This document shows, one piece after another, positions 8,281 to 16,185 of a stretch of 23,221 nucleotides of DNA (position 1 is the first letter of the stretch; each line of letters opens with the position of its first letter). The translations under genes and the position numbers were made by a program. The notes beneath the pieces are model-generated. The model was not told where the DNA came from, ran no database searches, and worked only from the letters and a program-made list of their open reading frames with translations. This stretch comes from JBELHJ01 sp042091495 (GTDB lineage: Bacteria > Bacteroidota > Bacteroidia > Flavobacteriales > Flavobacteriaceae): NCBI GenBank assembly GCA_042091495.1, contig JBELHJ010000035.1, forward strand, positions 1 through 23,221, read 5' to 3'.

Positions 8281-9786
8281 ATGTATAAACAACTCATAAA
8301 AAACAGTAGCATTATAACCTTAATTTTTATAGGTTTTATTTCATGTGAAAAGGAATATGATATCCCCGAGTCTAATAATTTTTCTGACGCAGTAGCTGTA
8401 GCTTCTGGTAATACCAGAATTCAAAAGGGCGGTTTAACCTCTTTTGCAGATCTCTCAAGAGGAGTAACCAAGCGCACATGGACCATTCCAGAATCGGCAT
8501 ATATCGCTAATTTAGACGGCAAGCAACCTGGTGATTTGGATTTAATTCATGTGGTTTTTGAAGAGGCTGGTGATTATAATGTTAATCTTAAATCAGAATT
8601 TGAGGTCGACTCGGTAAACATAGACACGACATTTAATGTAAAGGTTTTGGATTATGTTCAATCTAAGATTGAAGTCACTGCAGTTGAAGCAGACTTCTTT
8701 GAGCAAACAGAGAACCAGATTACTATGTATGAAGGTGGTACTATTCATTTTAAAGATGTGTCTTTGGGGAGTCCCAATAGAAGGTTATGGACTTTTGATG
8801 GCGGCGATCCAGAATCAGCTGGAGGTATTAGTTTGGATGAAGATGAATTAGTAAAATCCATAGCGGTATCATATCCTAGCATAGGGCAATACGATGTTTC
8901 TTTGGTAACTTGGCGCCAATATCCAACCGGTGAAAAGGACACCTTAAGATTAGAAAATTTTGTTAATGTTATTGAAAACTTGGAGCCTCCCACATTATCC
9001 AGTGTTATTGAAAATGAAAACGGTATTATTCAATTGAGTTATAATTTACCTCTTAAAATTACTTCTGAAAGTACCTCTAATTTCTCTTTATTGGTAGACA
9101 ATCAGCAAACTACTATAACTAGTGTGGTATTAAATCCAGACGATAATAGAATTCTAGAAATTACACCATCAATTAATATAAATAGTAAATCCACAGCGCT
9201 TTTAACTTATGACGGTATGGGTGGGATTATGCGGTTGAACGATGTTGCTATACCTGCTTTTAATAACGAAACTGTAAGTTTATTTTTACCAAACATTGCG
9301 GATAATAACATATATGGTTTTGAAGATGGGGGAACAGGATGGGAGCAAACCTGGCCATGGGATAATATTGGTCAAATTTCATTTACCAACGAACAAGTGG
9401 CTTCAGGATCATACAGTATGCGTATGGAGGCTACAGAGGATGGTAACTGGACTAAAGCTTGGAGTAAAAATAAAGAATCAAATACTGAAAATTCTAATTT
9501 TACTCTCGAGACTGGACAAAATGTAACCCTAGAGTTTAAAATATGGATTGATCCATCCTATACCGCTACTAATATCCAACCTCATATTTGGAATGCTGGT
9601 AATTGGGTATCAGAAGGGTTTTGGACCAGTATTGAAGGTTTGGAAAGAGGTAAATGGATTACTATCAATAAAGAGCTTGTTAAAGTTTGGACGGTTCCTG
9701 CAACTGCAGAATACTTTCTTTCTTTTAGATTCAATAAGAAAGGAGTTATTTATATAGATGATGTAAGAATTTTTGAACCGGAATAG
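8281..9786 (+). CDS. Multidomain surface glycan-binding lipoprotein (SusE-position), PKD-like plus jelly-roll
   Basis: This is a probable surface glycan-binding protein, in the place occupied by SusE/F-type or SGBP genes in other loci. It has a lipoprotein signal with Cys22 (FIGFISC) followed by EKEYD, suited to surface export. About 35-122 and 150-231 look like two PKD-type beta-sandwiches (VVFEEAGDYNVNL; FKDVSLGSPNRRLWTFDGG and YPSIGQYDVSLVT). About 235-335 looks like a SwmB/Ig-like domain (PPTLSSVIENENGIIQLSY). Residues 343-501 look like a jelly-roll carbohydrate-binding module, starting NIYGFEDGGTGWEQ, rich in Trp, and ending YIDDVRIFEPE, the common end of CBM4/CBM9-like folds. No catalytic motif is visible. 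Its position between SusD and GH86 supports binding of the same galactan. Domain names are fold-level readings by eye; the binding role is inference. Confidence 0.75.
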   Translation: MYKQLIKNSSIITLIFIGFISCEKEYDIPESNNFSDAVAVASGNTRIQKGGLTSFADLSRGVTKRTWTIPESAYIANLDGKQPGDLDLIHVVFEEAGDYNVNLKSEFEVDSVNIDTTFNVKVLDYVQSKIEVTAVEADFFEQTENQITMYEGGTIHFKDVSLGSPNRRLWTFDGGDPESAGGISLDEDELVKSIAVSYPSIGQYDVSLVTWRQYPTGEKDTLRLENFVNVIENLEPPTLSSVIENENGIIQLSYNLPLKITSESTSNFSLLVDNQQTTITSVVLNPDDNRILEITPSININSKSTALLTYDGMGGIMRLNDVAIPAFNNETVSLFLPNIADNNIYGFEDGGTGWEQTWPWDNIGQISFTNEQVASGSYSMRMEATEDGNWTKAWSKNKESNTENSNFTLETGQNVTLEFKIWIDPSYTATNIQPHIWNAGNWVSEGFWTSIEGLERGKWITINKELVKVWTVPATAEYFLSFRFNKKGVIYIDDVRIFEPE

Positions 9787-9798
9787 TATTTTTTATCT

Positions 9799-11625
9799 AT
9801 GTCACACAACTGTAAAAACATTTATAAAGGGATTTTAAACTGTTTGTTTTTTTGTTTTTTGGGTACGATCCCTCTCTTTGCTCAAGTTACAAGAGTAGTA
9901 GTAGATCCTTCCATGCAAAAATTTGTAGGTGACATTTCTCAGTTAGATCGTACTAAATATTTTAATCTACACACTAATGCCAATACACCAATGCTTCAGC
10001 AGTTTTTTGAAACATATAATGTCAATAATTGTGGGAGAGGATTCTATGGTCCGGGCATAGATGCTAAAAAGTTAATGGGGGAAGTTGGGGTTTATCCAAA
10101 GTCTAAAAACAAGCCTTCAACAAAACTCAAAAAAGTAAGACGATTTGTAGCTACAGAACATCCAAGAAATGTCTACAAAGAGGGCATTGATATTGATGGC
10201 TTTGCCAACTGGGCTGTGAATTATTTTAAATCATTAGACGAATCAGAGCGTCCCCGTTGGTATGAGCCTATGAATGAACCTTTTGTTCACGCTAAAGATT
10301 TTTATGATGAAAAAGATTGGGATCCTGTCGCTGAACTTAGGGTTAAAACAGAGATGTGTAAACTTTATAAAGTGGTAGGGGATAAAATTCATGCAGAGCC
10401 GTCTTTAAAAAATATGAAAGTCCTAGGTTATTGCGCCGCATGGCCTTCATTTGAGCTAAAAGATTTTGGGAATTGGAAAGTTAATATGGGTCTTTTTCTA
10501 GATATTGCTGGCGCTTCAATGGATGCTATATCTTATCATTTATATGATGGTATTAACCAAGTAGGTCAAGATAACAAACGTTCAGGGAGTAATGTTTTAG
10601 CCATTATGGATTTGATAGAATCTTACAGCTTTAGCAATTGGGGTATCGTTAAACCGCATGCTATAACAGAATACGGTGGGATTGCAGTTAAAGAGTTTTC
10701 AATGATCAGAAACGTGCAATCTATAAGATCACAAAATGCCATGATTTTTGAATTGTTTGATCGTGAAGATCGCCTAGAAATATCCATCCCTTTCAATGTA
10801 GATGATGCCAAGTGGCACATCACTAAGCAAAACAATTATCTGCCATACAAAGCTGTTTTGTGGCGACCGGAGAATATGGGTGTTCCTAAAAACGAAATTA
10901 CGGGTTGGGTGTATACAGATCGCATCCATTTTTATAACCTATGGAAGGCTGTTAATGGTCATAGGGTTTATGGCGTGTCGTCAAATCCAGATGTGCAAGT
11001 GCAAGGTTTTGTCTCAGATAAACAATTGTTTGTAGCACTTAATAATTTAGATGAAGCCTCTCAAAATATAGTATTAGAGGTACCAGGGATTAGTGAAAAT
11101 TTAAACATGTTACATGTGAAATCTTTAACCGTATTAAAAGATGATTTAGCAAGATATAACGAGATAAAATTAGCGGATTTGCCTGAGCAGTTTTCCTTAC
11201 AAGCAAACGAAACTGTAGTTTTAGCTTTTGAGTTAAATAAATCACCTAAAATTAATGGTAGTATTCATAATAAACGCTATTACTCTAATAAATACCTTAT
11301 TCCCATCAAAAATAGAGAGCCTCTTACATTTAATTTTAATAATGTAGATTTTACTGATGGTAAAGCCTCACTCAGTATGAGTTTAGGAAGAAAGCACGAT
11401 GTGTCTAAACGTCCGCTCGTTAGTGTTAACGGTAAAGCCGTAATGATACCTTTAAATTGGAAAGGTTATGACCAAAAGAATAGAAGGGTGTTTTTTGGGA
11501 CTATAGAAATTCCTGTACCTAAAAAGTTTATTAAAAAAGAAAATGAAGTTAAAATTACCTTCCCTGATGATGGCGGGTATTTAAGTTCTCTTATTCTTGA
11601 TGTAGAACAATTAAAAAGCAAGTAA
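9799..11625 (+). CDS. GH86 beta-agarase/beta-porphyranase, without T9SS tail
   Basis: This is a GH86 endo-hydrolase, a clan-A (beta/alpha)8 enzyme cutting beta-1,4 linkages of agarose or porphyran. Of its 608 residues the first 29 are a signal peptide (ending IPLFAQ). The catalytic domain runs to about residue 390. The acid/base is Glu160 in YEPMNEPFVHA and the nucleophile is Glu291 in PHAITEYGG. Other family landmarks are FVATEHPRNVY, ISYHLYDGINQ, NKRSGSN and VQSIRSQNAM. Two beta-sandwich domains follow (about 395-480 and 490-608, the latter containing VSVNGKAVMIPLNWKGYDQ). The protein ends at YLSSLILDVEQLKSK, with no sorting domain and no lipobox, so a periplasmic location is likely. The next gene is a paralog 4 bases downstream. 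GH86 membership is firm; agarase versus porphyranase cannot be decided by eye. Confidence 0.92.
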   Translation: MSHNCKNIYKGILNCLFFCFLGTIPLFAQVTRVVVDPSMQKFVGDISQLDRTKYFNLHTNANTPMLQQFFETYNVNNCGRGFYGPGIDAKKLMGEVGVYPKSKNKPSTKLKKVRRFVATEHPRNVYKEGIDIDGFANWAVNYFKSLDESERPRWYEPMNEPFVHAKDFYDEKDWDPVAELRVKTEMCKLYKVVGDKIHAEPSLKNMKVLGYCAAWPSFELKDFGNWKVNMGLFLDIAGASMDAISYHLYDGINQVGQDNKRSGSNVLAIMDLIESYSFSNWGIVKPHAITEYGGIAVKEFSMIRNVQSIRSQNAMIFELFDREDRLEISIPFNVDDAKWHITKQNNYLPYKAVLWRPENMGVPKNEITGWVYTDRIHFYNLWKAVNGHRVYGVSSNPDVQVQGFVSDKQLFVALNNLDEASQNIVLEVPGISENLNMLHVKSLTVLKDDLARYNEIKLADLPEQFSLQANETVVLAFELNKSPKINGSIHNKRYYSNKYLIPIKNREPLTFNFNNVDFTDGKASLSMSLGRKHDVSKRPLVSVNGKAVMIPLNWKGYDQKNRRVFFGTIEIPVPKKFIKKENEVKITFPDDGGYLSSLILDVEQLKSK

Positions 11626-11629
11626 ATTC

Positions 11630-13690
11630 ATGAAATCTTTACCTATTCATAATATTAGTTTATTCCTAATTTTAGCCCTGTTGGCAATGAATGGGTATAG
11701 CCAAAACACCAATATTTATATCTATCCAAAAATTAAACGTTTTCTCGGCGCGGAATCCACTTTAGACCGCTCTGTATTTTTCAATATCCATTCCACAGGT
11801 AACGATATTGATCAAGCGTTTTATGAAGATTATAATGTATTACAAGATGGAGGTAGAGCTTTTTGGGGTCCAGGAGCTTTTGCAGTGCAACAAACAGGTG
11901 AAGTAGGGGTGTACCCGGATGCTCAGTCTGGAGATTCAAGTGTTCGTCTTGTAAATAATTATATTGGCACCGAACATCCATATAATATTTATCAGGCTGA
12001 AATAAATCCTGAAGAGTTAGCCAATTGGGTCGTTGAATATTTTAAAAATTTCGCCAACCAATCACAAAGGCCAAAATTTTATGAACCTATGAACGAGCCT
12101 TTTGTGCATGCACGTGATTATTATGATGAGCCTGATTGGGATCCTGATGCTGAAGCCAGAGTTAAGCTTGAAATGGCACAGGTATTTAAGCAAATAGGCA
12201 TTAAAATTCATGCTGCACCAGAGTTGGTAAATATGAAAGTGATTGGGTATGCATCAGCATGGCCTTCATTTGAAAAAAATAATTTTGAAACTTGGGAGAC
12301 TTACACCAAAATGTTCATGGATGAAGCAGGCGAACATATGGATGCCTTTTCAACGCATCTTTATGATGGAGTTAATGTCCTGGGTCAAAACACCAAACGA
12401 TCGGGTAGCAATCTAGAAGCCGTACTTGATTTAATAGAAACATACAGTTTTTCAAAATGGGGTCAAGTTAAACCCCATGTGATTTCAGAATTTGGTGGTA
12501 TAGGTGCAAGTAATTTTACTGATATTAACAACGTACAGTCCATTCGTTCTCAGAATGCCATGCTTTTTGGTTTAATGGAGCGTCAAGACGTCTTAGATCT
12601 GGCTATCCCTTTTACCACAGGTAAATCCACCTGGCATCTTACAGAAGCTAATAATTTTATACCCTACAAAGCTGTTTTATATAAACCTATTCCTATGGGG
12701 GTTTCAATAGATCAAGTCACCGGATGGGAATATACCGATCGAATCTATTTTTATGAATTGTGGAAAGCTGTTGAGGGTGATAGGGTGCTTATAAAATGTA
12801 ATAACCCAGATATACAATTACAAGCGTTTAAAAAAGAAAATAAATTATTCATAGCCTTAAATAATTTGGCAGACATTATGCAAACAGCTAATCTATTAAT
12901 AGATGCTAACCTGCCTGAAATTGATTTTGTTCATGTAAAATCACTAATTGTAAATCCAGATGTGGATGCTGTTTTTACGGATGAAGTTATTGATACTTTA
13001 CCAGAGAATTATACTTTAGAAACCAATGAAACTGTTGTGTTAGAGGTTAATTATCAACAAGATTTTGATTATGGGATTAATATCATTTCAAATAAATTCC
13101 ACAATGTAGTTAATGTCTCGCCAATAATAGCTAATACCGCAATCGATTATTCATTTAATGATATTACTCCTGCTAATAGTGGGTTTGCCTATTTGAGAAT
13201 GAGTATTGGAAGAGCCCATAATAAATCCAAACAGCCTCAGGTATCGTTAAATGGAACATTACTTGCTGTTCCAACAAATTGGAAAGGTTATGATCAACTC
13301 AACAGAGATAACTTTTTTGGGATGATTGAAATTAAATTTCCAATAGAACTTTTGCAGACCAATAATAATTTATCAGTGACTTTTCCTGACGGTGGGGGCC
13401 ACTTAAGCTCAGTAATTATAGTTACTGAAACCTATGAGCAAATTCTTACTAACAGTGATTTTACAAAGGAGTTAAATCAAAATCTTATAGCATTTCCTAA
13501 TCCTTCTTCAGGTCTTGTAGAATTGCCTTTACAATTTGAAGGTTCAGAGGTTTTAATTTTCGATCGGTTTGGTAAAATGATTCTCAAAACCAAATTTAAT
13601 GGGAATGCCATTCATCTAGAGCATTTAGATAATGGATTATATATACTTAAAGTTGAGAATGCATTTGCTAAACTAATCATAGCCCATTAA
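11630..13690 (+). CDS. GH86 beta-agarase/beta-porphyranase with T9SS C-terminal sorting domain
   Basis: This is the second GH86 endo-hydrolase of the tandem pair, 686 residues, predicted to be secreted or displayed on the surface. A signal peptide covers about residues 1-25 (LLAMNGYSQ). The acid/base is Glu156 in YEPMNEPFVHA and the nucleophile is Glu287 in HVISEFGG. Shared blocks with the upstream paralog include DPDAEARVKLEMA, STHLYDGVN, TKRSGSN, VQSIRSQNAM and the C-terminal sandwich PTNWKGYDQLNRDNFFG. After the shared part ends (HLSSVIIV), about 69 residues form a type-A T9SS sorting domain: IAFPNPSSG, then VLIFDRFGKMI, then LDNGLYILKVE. The tail and the first paralog's lack of one suggest extracellular first attack by this enzyme. 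It is translationally close-coupled to both neighbours (4 and 8 bases). Exact substrate is not decidable here. Confidence 0.92.
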   Translation: MKSLPIHNISLFLILALLAMNGYSQNTNIYIYPKIKRFLGAESTLDRSVFFNIHSTGNDIDQAFYEDYNVLQDGGRAFWGPGAFAVQQTGEVGVYPDAQSGDSSVRLVNNYIGTEHPYNIYQAEINPEELANWVVEYFKNFANQSQRPKFYEPMNEPFVHARDYYDEPDWDPDAEARVKLEMAQVFKQIGIKIHAAPELVNMKVIGYASAWPSFEKNNFETWETYTKMFMDEAGEHMDAFSTHLYDGVNVLGQNTKRSGSNLEAVLDLIETYSFSKWGQVKPHVISEFGGIGASNFTDINNVQSIRSQNAMLFGLMERQDVLDLAIPFTTGKSTWHLTEANNFIPYKAVLYKPIPMGVSIDQVTGWEYTDRIYFYELWKAVEGDRVLIKCNNPDIQLQAFKKENKLFIALNNLADIMQTANLLIDANLPEIDFVHVKSLIVNPDVDAVFTDEVIDTLPENYTLETNETVVLEVNYQQDFDYGINIISNKFHNVVNVSPIIANTAIDYSFNDITPANSGFAYLRMSIGRAHNKSKQPQVSLNGTLLAVPTNWKGYDQLNRDNFFGMIEIKFPIELLQTNNNLSVTFPDGGGHLSSVIIVTETYEQILTNSDFTKELNQNLIAFPNPSSGLVELPLQFEGSEVLIFDRFGKMILKTKFNGNAIHLEHLDNGLYILKVENAFAKLIIAH

Positions 13691-13698
13691 AATTTATT

Positions 13699-15087
13699 TT
13701 GCCTACAAAAGCTTCCATAATTGTACTGTTCCTCTCCTTTTCACTTTCGGGCAGTGTTATTAACGCACAACAACAATCCAGCAGTATTTTTAGAAATGGC
13801 GACACCATTTGTTTTGTAGGTAATAGTATTACTCATGCTGGCCAATATCATGAATTCATTCAGTTGTTTTATGCTACCAGATTTCCAAATACCAAGTTAA
13901 AGATTATAAATACTGGAATTTCTGGTGATAATGCTAATAATATTTTAGAGCGTTTGGATACCGATGTATTTGTAAATGATCCAGATCACGTGTTTTTGAT
14001 GACTGGAATGAATGATGTTGTTAGAACGCTCTATTTTGATGGTGAGGCTAGCGAAAATATTTTAAAAAAAAGAGAGAGGGCTTTGGAAAATTACAGGGTT
14101 AACACTTTTAAACTAGTTCAGCAATTTAAAGACCATAATATCAATACCATATTATTGACACCTTCGGTATATGATCAATTTTCTAAAACTGAGAGGGAAA
14201 ATAATTTGGGTTGTAATGATGCTTTGGAAGTTTGTGGTACTCATTTAAAACACCTCAGTAAAAAATATAAATTACCCTTAATAGATCTTAATAAAAATAT
14301 GAAATCTATTATGTATGAGGGGTTACTAAAAGATTCACTATTTACTATAGTAGGTAAAGACCGCGTTCACCCTGGAGTGGAAGGACATTTTATTATGGCT
14401 TCAGAAATTTTGACTGCTTTAGAACCAGAGTCAGTAGTTTCTGAGATAGTCATAGATACAGCTAAAAAACATGTAAAAACCCAAAATAATTGTGAGGTTA
14501 ATCTAAAACGAATTGATAATGAATTTTTGATTTTCGATTGTAAAGAATTTGCATTACCATTCCCCATTCCAAAAACAGTAGCTTCTGTTCTGGATTATAC
14601 CAATTTTGAGAATCATTTTAACAAGCAACAATTTAAAGTTAATCATTTAAAAAAAGGTGTTTACAGGCTTATAATTGATAATAAATTAATAGGTAATTTT
14701 TCATCCAAACAGTTAAGTCAAGGAGTGAATTTAAACACTTTCAAAAACACACCACAATACCAACAAGCTCAGGAAGTAAAAAAACTTTGCGAAACATACA
14801 GAAAAGTAGCTTTTAAACTTAGGATTATTCCATTTATAAAAACGAGGTTTTTAAGGGATTACAAAGGAGATCATTCATATGATAATTTAACTTTATACCT
14901 TGAAAAACAACTAAAAGATATAGCGGGTAAACCGTTTTATAATTACATGCAAATTAGTATGCAGCGTTATTTAGAAACACTACCCAATAAAAGCTCTCTA
15001 AAGCAGCAACTTGAAACTATTCAAGAATCCATTTATGAATATAATAAACCTGTTAAGCGTGAATGGTCACTATTAAAAGTTCAATAA
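13699..15087 (+). CDS. SGNH/GDSL-family hydrolase with long C-terminal extension (TTG start)
   Basis: This is a predicted exported SGNH hydrolase, possibly a carbohydrate esterase removing acyl groups from the algal glycan. The start is TTG at 13699: the frame is closed by TAA at 13669-13671, contains no ATG before it, and from TTG gives a clean signal peptide (MPTKASIIVLFLSFSLSG, ending INAQ). SGNH blocks are all present: GNSIT with Ser43, NTGISGDNA with Gly76, GMND with Asn105, and DRVHPG with Asp221/His224. The catalytic domain fills about 28-245. The remaining ~215 residues hold a beta-rich then helical region typical of longer Bacteroidota SGNH proteins but of unknown role. It lies 8 bases after the second GH86 gene, so it belongs to the PUL. 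Esterase activity is inferred; the substrate is unknown. Confidence 0.85.
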   Translation: MPTKASIIVLFLSFSLSGSVINAQQQSSSIFRNGDTICFVGNSITHAGQYHEFIQLFYATRFPNTKLKIINTGISGDNANNILERLDTDVFVNDPDHVFLMTGMNDVVRTLYFDGEASENILKKRERALENYRVNTFKLVQQFKDHNINTILLTPSVYDQFSKTERENNLGCNDALEVCGTHLKHLSKKYKLPLIDLNKNMKSIMYEGLLKDSLFTIVGKDRVHPGVEGHFIMASEILTALEPESVVSEIVIDTAKKHVKTQNNCEVNLKRIDNEFLIFDCKEFALPFPIPKTVASVLDYTNFENHFNKQQFKVNHLKKGVYRLIIDNKLIGNFSSKQLSQGVNLNTFKNTPQYQQAQEVKKLCETYRKVAFKLRIIPFIKTRFLRDYKGDHSYDNLTLYLEKQLKDIAGKPFYNYMQISMQRYLETLPNKSSLKQQLETIQESIYEYNKPVKREWSLLKVQ

Positions 15088-15115
15088 ATTAGATTTTGAT
15101 TCTGAATATCTAATT
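15087..15115 (+). terminator. Possible terminator at the end of the PUL operon
   Basis: A perfect 8-bp inverted repeat, AATTAGAT (15087-15094) and ATCTAATT (15108-15115), with a 13-base loop, starts on the last base of the SGNH stop codon. T-rich sequence follows (AATTTCTTTAATTT). The stem is AT-rich, so it is a weak candidate, but its position at the end of the tight operon is right. Confidence 0.35.
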
Positions 15116-15168
15116 AATTTCTTTAATTTAAATTTAACACACTGTTATTAATTAGCCATTTAATTTAA

Positions 15169-15702
15169 ATGTTATTTCATATGGATATCGAAGTAATTAT
15201 AGAAAAAAACAACAAGGACTTCAGACTAATTAAAAGTGGTGAAGTCATTTTAAAAGGGCATAAACCAAGTGTTTTCAGTTCCGAAACTCGATTTTTTTTC
15301 AATAGTGCAACTCATGTTATTAAAAAGAAAAGCTTTTGGAGTATGTCTTTCAATTTATTAAGAGGAGGTGTGTCTAGAGGAATGATAAAATACAATTGGA
15401 AAAAAGGGTATTCCATTATTATTTACGATGAAACTGAAAATGAAAAATTATACACGATGAAAGCAGAGGCATCTTCTGGTTGGTTTTCTTCAGATCGGTT
15501 ATACAGACTTATAGATAATGATGAAAAAACAATTTTAAAGATTGATTATTCAACAAAAAAATGGAAAGAGCATATTAAAGCAGAATTAGTAGATCAAAAT
15601 AAAGGCAATTACGAATTATTAATGTATGCTTTGTATTTAATGCGATTATATCAAAGCCAGAGTAGTGGGGATGCTGGCGCTAGCGTAATGCATATGGGAT
15701 AA
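15169..15702 (+). CDS. Hypothetical cytoplasmic protein, 177 residues
   Basis: I do not recognise this family with confidence. The product has no signal peptide and no clear membrane segment. It reads as a mostly beta-stranded protein with alternating hydrophobic residues (IEVIIEKNNKDFRLIKSGEVILKG is one such region; YSIIIYDETENEKLYTMKAE another), then a helix near the C-terminus (YELLMYALYLMRLYQSQ) and a Gly/Ala/Ser tail. A second in-frame ATG lies 12 bases downstream (15181) and is equally possible as the start. The overall look faintly recalls LURP/tubby-like barrel proteins, but that is only an impression. It is separated from the PUL operon by 81 bases and converges with the minus-strand MerC gene, 3 bases away, with no terminator between. 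Confidence 0.7.
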   Translation: MLFHMDIEVIIEKNNKDFRLIKSGEVILKGHKPSVFSSETRFFFNSATHVIKKKSFWSMSFNLLRGGVSRGMIKYNWKKGYSIIIYDETENEKLYTMKAEASSGWFSSDRLYRLIDNDEKTILKIDYSTKKWKEHIKAELVDQNKGNYELLMYALYLMRLYQSQSSGDAGASVMHMG

Positions 15703-15705
15703 TAA

Positions 15706-16107
15706 TTAGTTGTTACAACAACGCTCATCATCACATTGGCAATATTTTAGATTGTAAATATGTAATACCGCTAAAGTAATTGCTGATATAGTCATAACAT
15801 ATTCTGGAATTTCAAACACACCCATTTTTTCATTAAAAATAAGACTCGCTAGTAAAATCCAACTACTCCATAAAAAATACTTCATCATTGGCTTAGATGA
15901 GGTTTGAGTAGATCTATAAACAGCAATAAAAGAAATACCAAGAAATAAAAAGTCCAGACTCTTCCACCAAACAGGTGCCGCATGATGATGATCGGTAATG
16001 CTATGGTGAGATAAAAACAATAATGGCGTTAGTAAACAATGAATAAGACATAATGTACTTGCTAAAGCTCCAATAGTGTCTGGTTTCTGTAAGGTTATTT
16101 TAAACAT
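15706..16107 (-). CDS. MerC-domain inner-membrane protein
   Basis: This is a small (133-residue) membrane protein with the MerC fold: four hydrophobic segments at about 11-33, 47-66, 77-95 and 103-120. The first holds the paired Cys motif CLIHC (Cys20, Cys24), which in MerC proteins faces metal ions. A His-rich loop (SHHSITDHHHAAP) follows, and the C-terminus ends in a Cys cluster, CQCDDERCCNN (Cys123, 125, 130, 131). MerC was named for mercury uptake, but in Bacteroidota such proteins usually sit next to Fur/Zur-type regulators without mer genes, suggesting zinc or another metal. It diverges from a Fur-family gene here, supporting metal-dependent control. No other mer genes are present. The transported ion is inferred, not shown. 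Confidence 0.82.
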   Translation of the reverse strand: MFKITLQKPDTIGALASTLCLIHCLLTPLLFLSHHSITDHHHAAPVWWKSLDFLFLGISFIAVYRSTQTSSKPMMKYFLWSSWILLASLIFNEKMGVFEIPEYVMTISAITLAVLHIYNLKYCQCDDERCCNN

Positions 16108-16133
16108 AATTTTTCCTTATTAAAACTGAGTTG

Positions 16134-16154
16134 CAAATATAATAATCTTATTTG
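16134..16154. promoter_or_regulatory. Inverted repeat between merC-type and fur-type genes; candidate metal-regulator operator
   Basis: In the divergent intergenic region, CAAATA (16134-16139) is mirrored by TATTTG (16149-16154) around a nine-base AT centre that is itself partly symmetric. Read on the minus strand, 16134-16141 is TATATTTG, a full match to the Bacteroidota -7 element TAnnTTTG, about 27 bases ahead of the MerC start. An operator covering that element would let the adjacent Fur-family protein block MerC transcription. No TTG -33 element is evident. The symmetry is seen directly; regulator binding is inference. Confidence 0.4.
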
Positions 16155-16185
16155 TTATTAATACTTAGTTGTAATAAATTTGAAT

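Larger units (their letters stand above)
3539..15087 (+). other. Candidate six-gene operon of an agar/porphyran-type PUL
   Basis: Six plus-strand genes follow one another with gaps of 10, 19, 12, 4 and 8 bases: SusC-like, SusD-like, glycan-binding lipoprotein, GH86, GH86 and SGNH hydrolase. By contrast, 80 bases precede the first and 81 bases follow the last. This spacing strongly suggests one transcript and matches a standard Bacteroidota glycan-uptake operon. The transporter genes come first and the endo-acting enzymes follow. No HTCS, SusR-like or ECF-sigma/anti-sigma regulator is seen nearby, so control must come from outside the window or from within the gap. Confidence 0.75.

Noticed and set aside
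15122..15170. Direct repeat of TTTAATTTAAAT at 15122-15133 and 15159-15170
   Set aside because: The unit contains only A and T and is common by chance in this composition; there are only two copies, one overlapping a start codon.
16175..16182. TAAATTTG as a -7 promoter element for the Fur-family gene
   Set aside because: It matches the consensus but ends three bases before the ATG, so the transcript would begin inside the gene.
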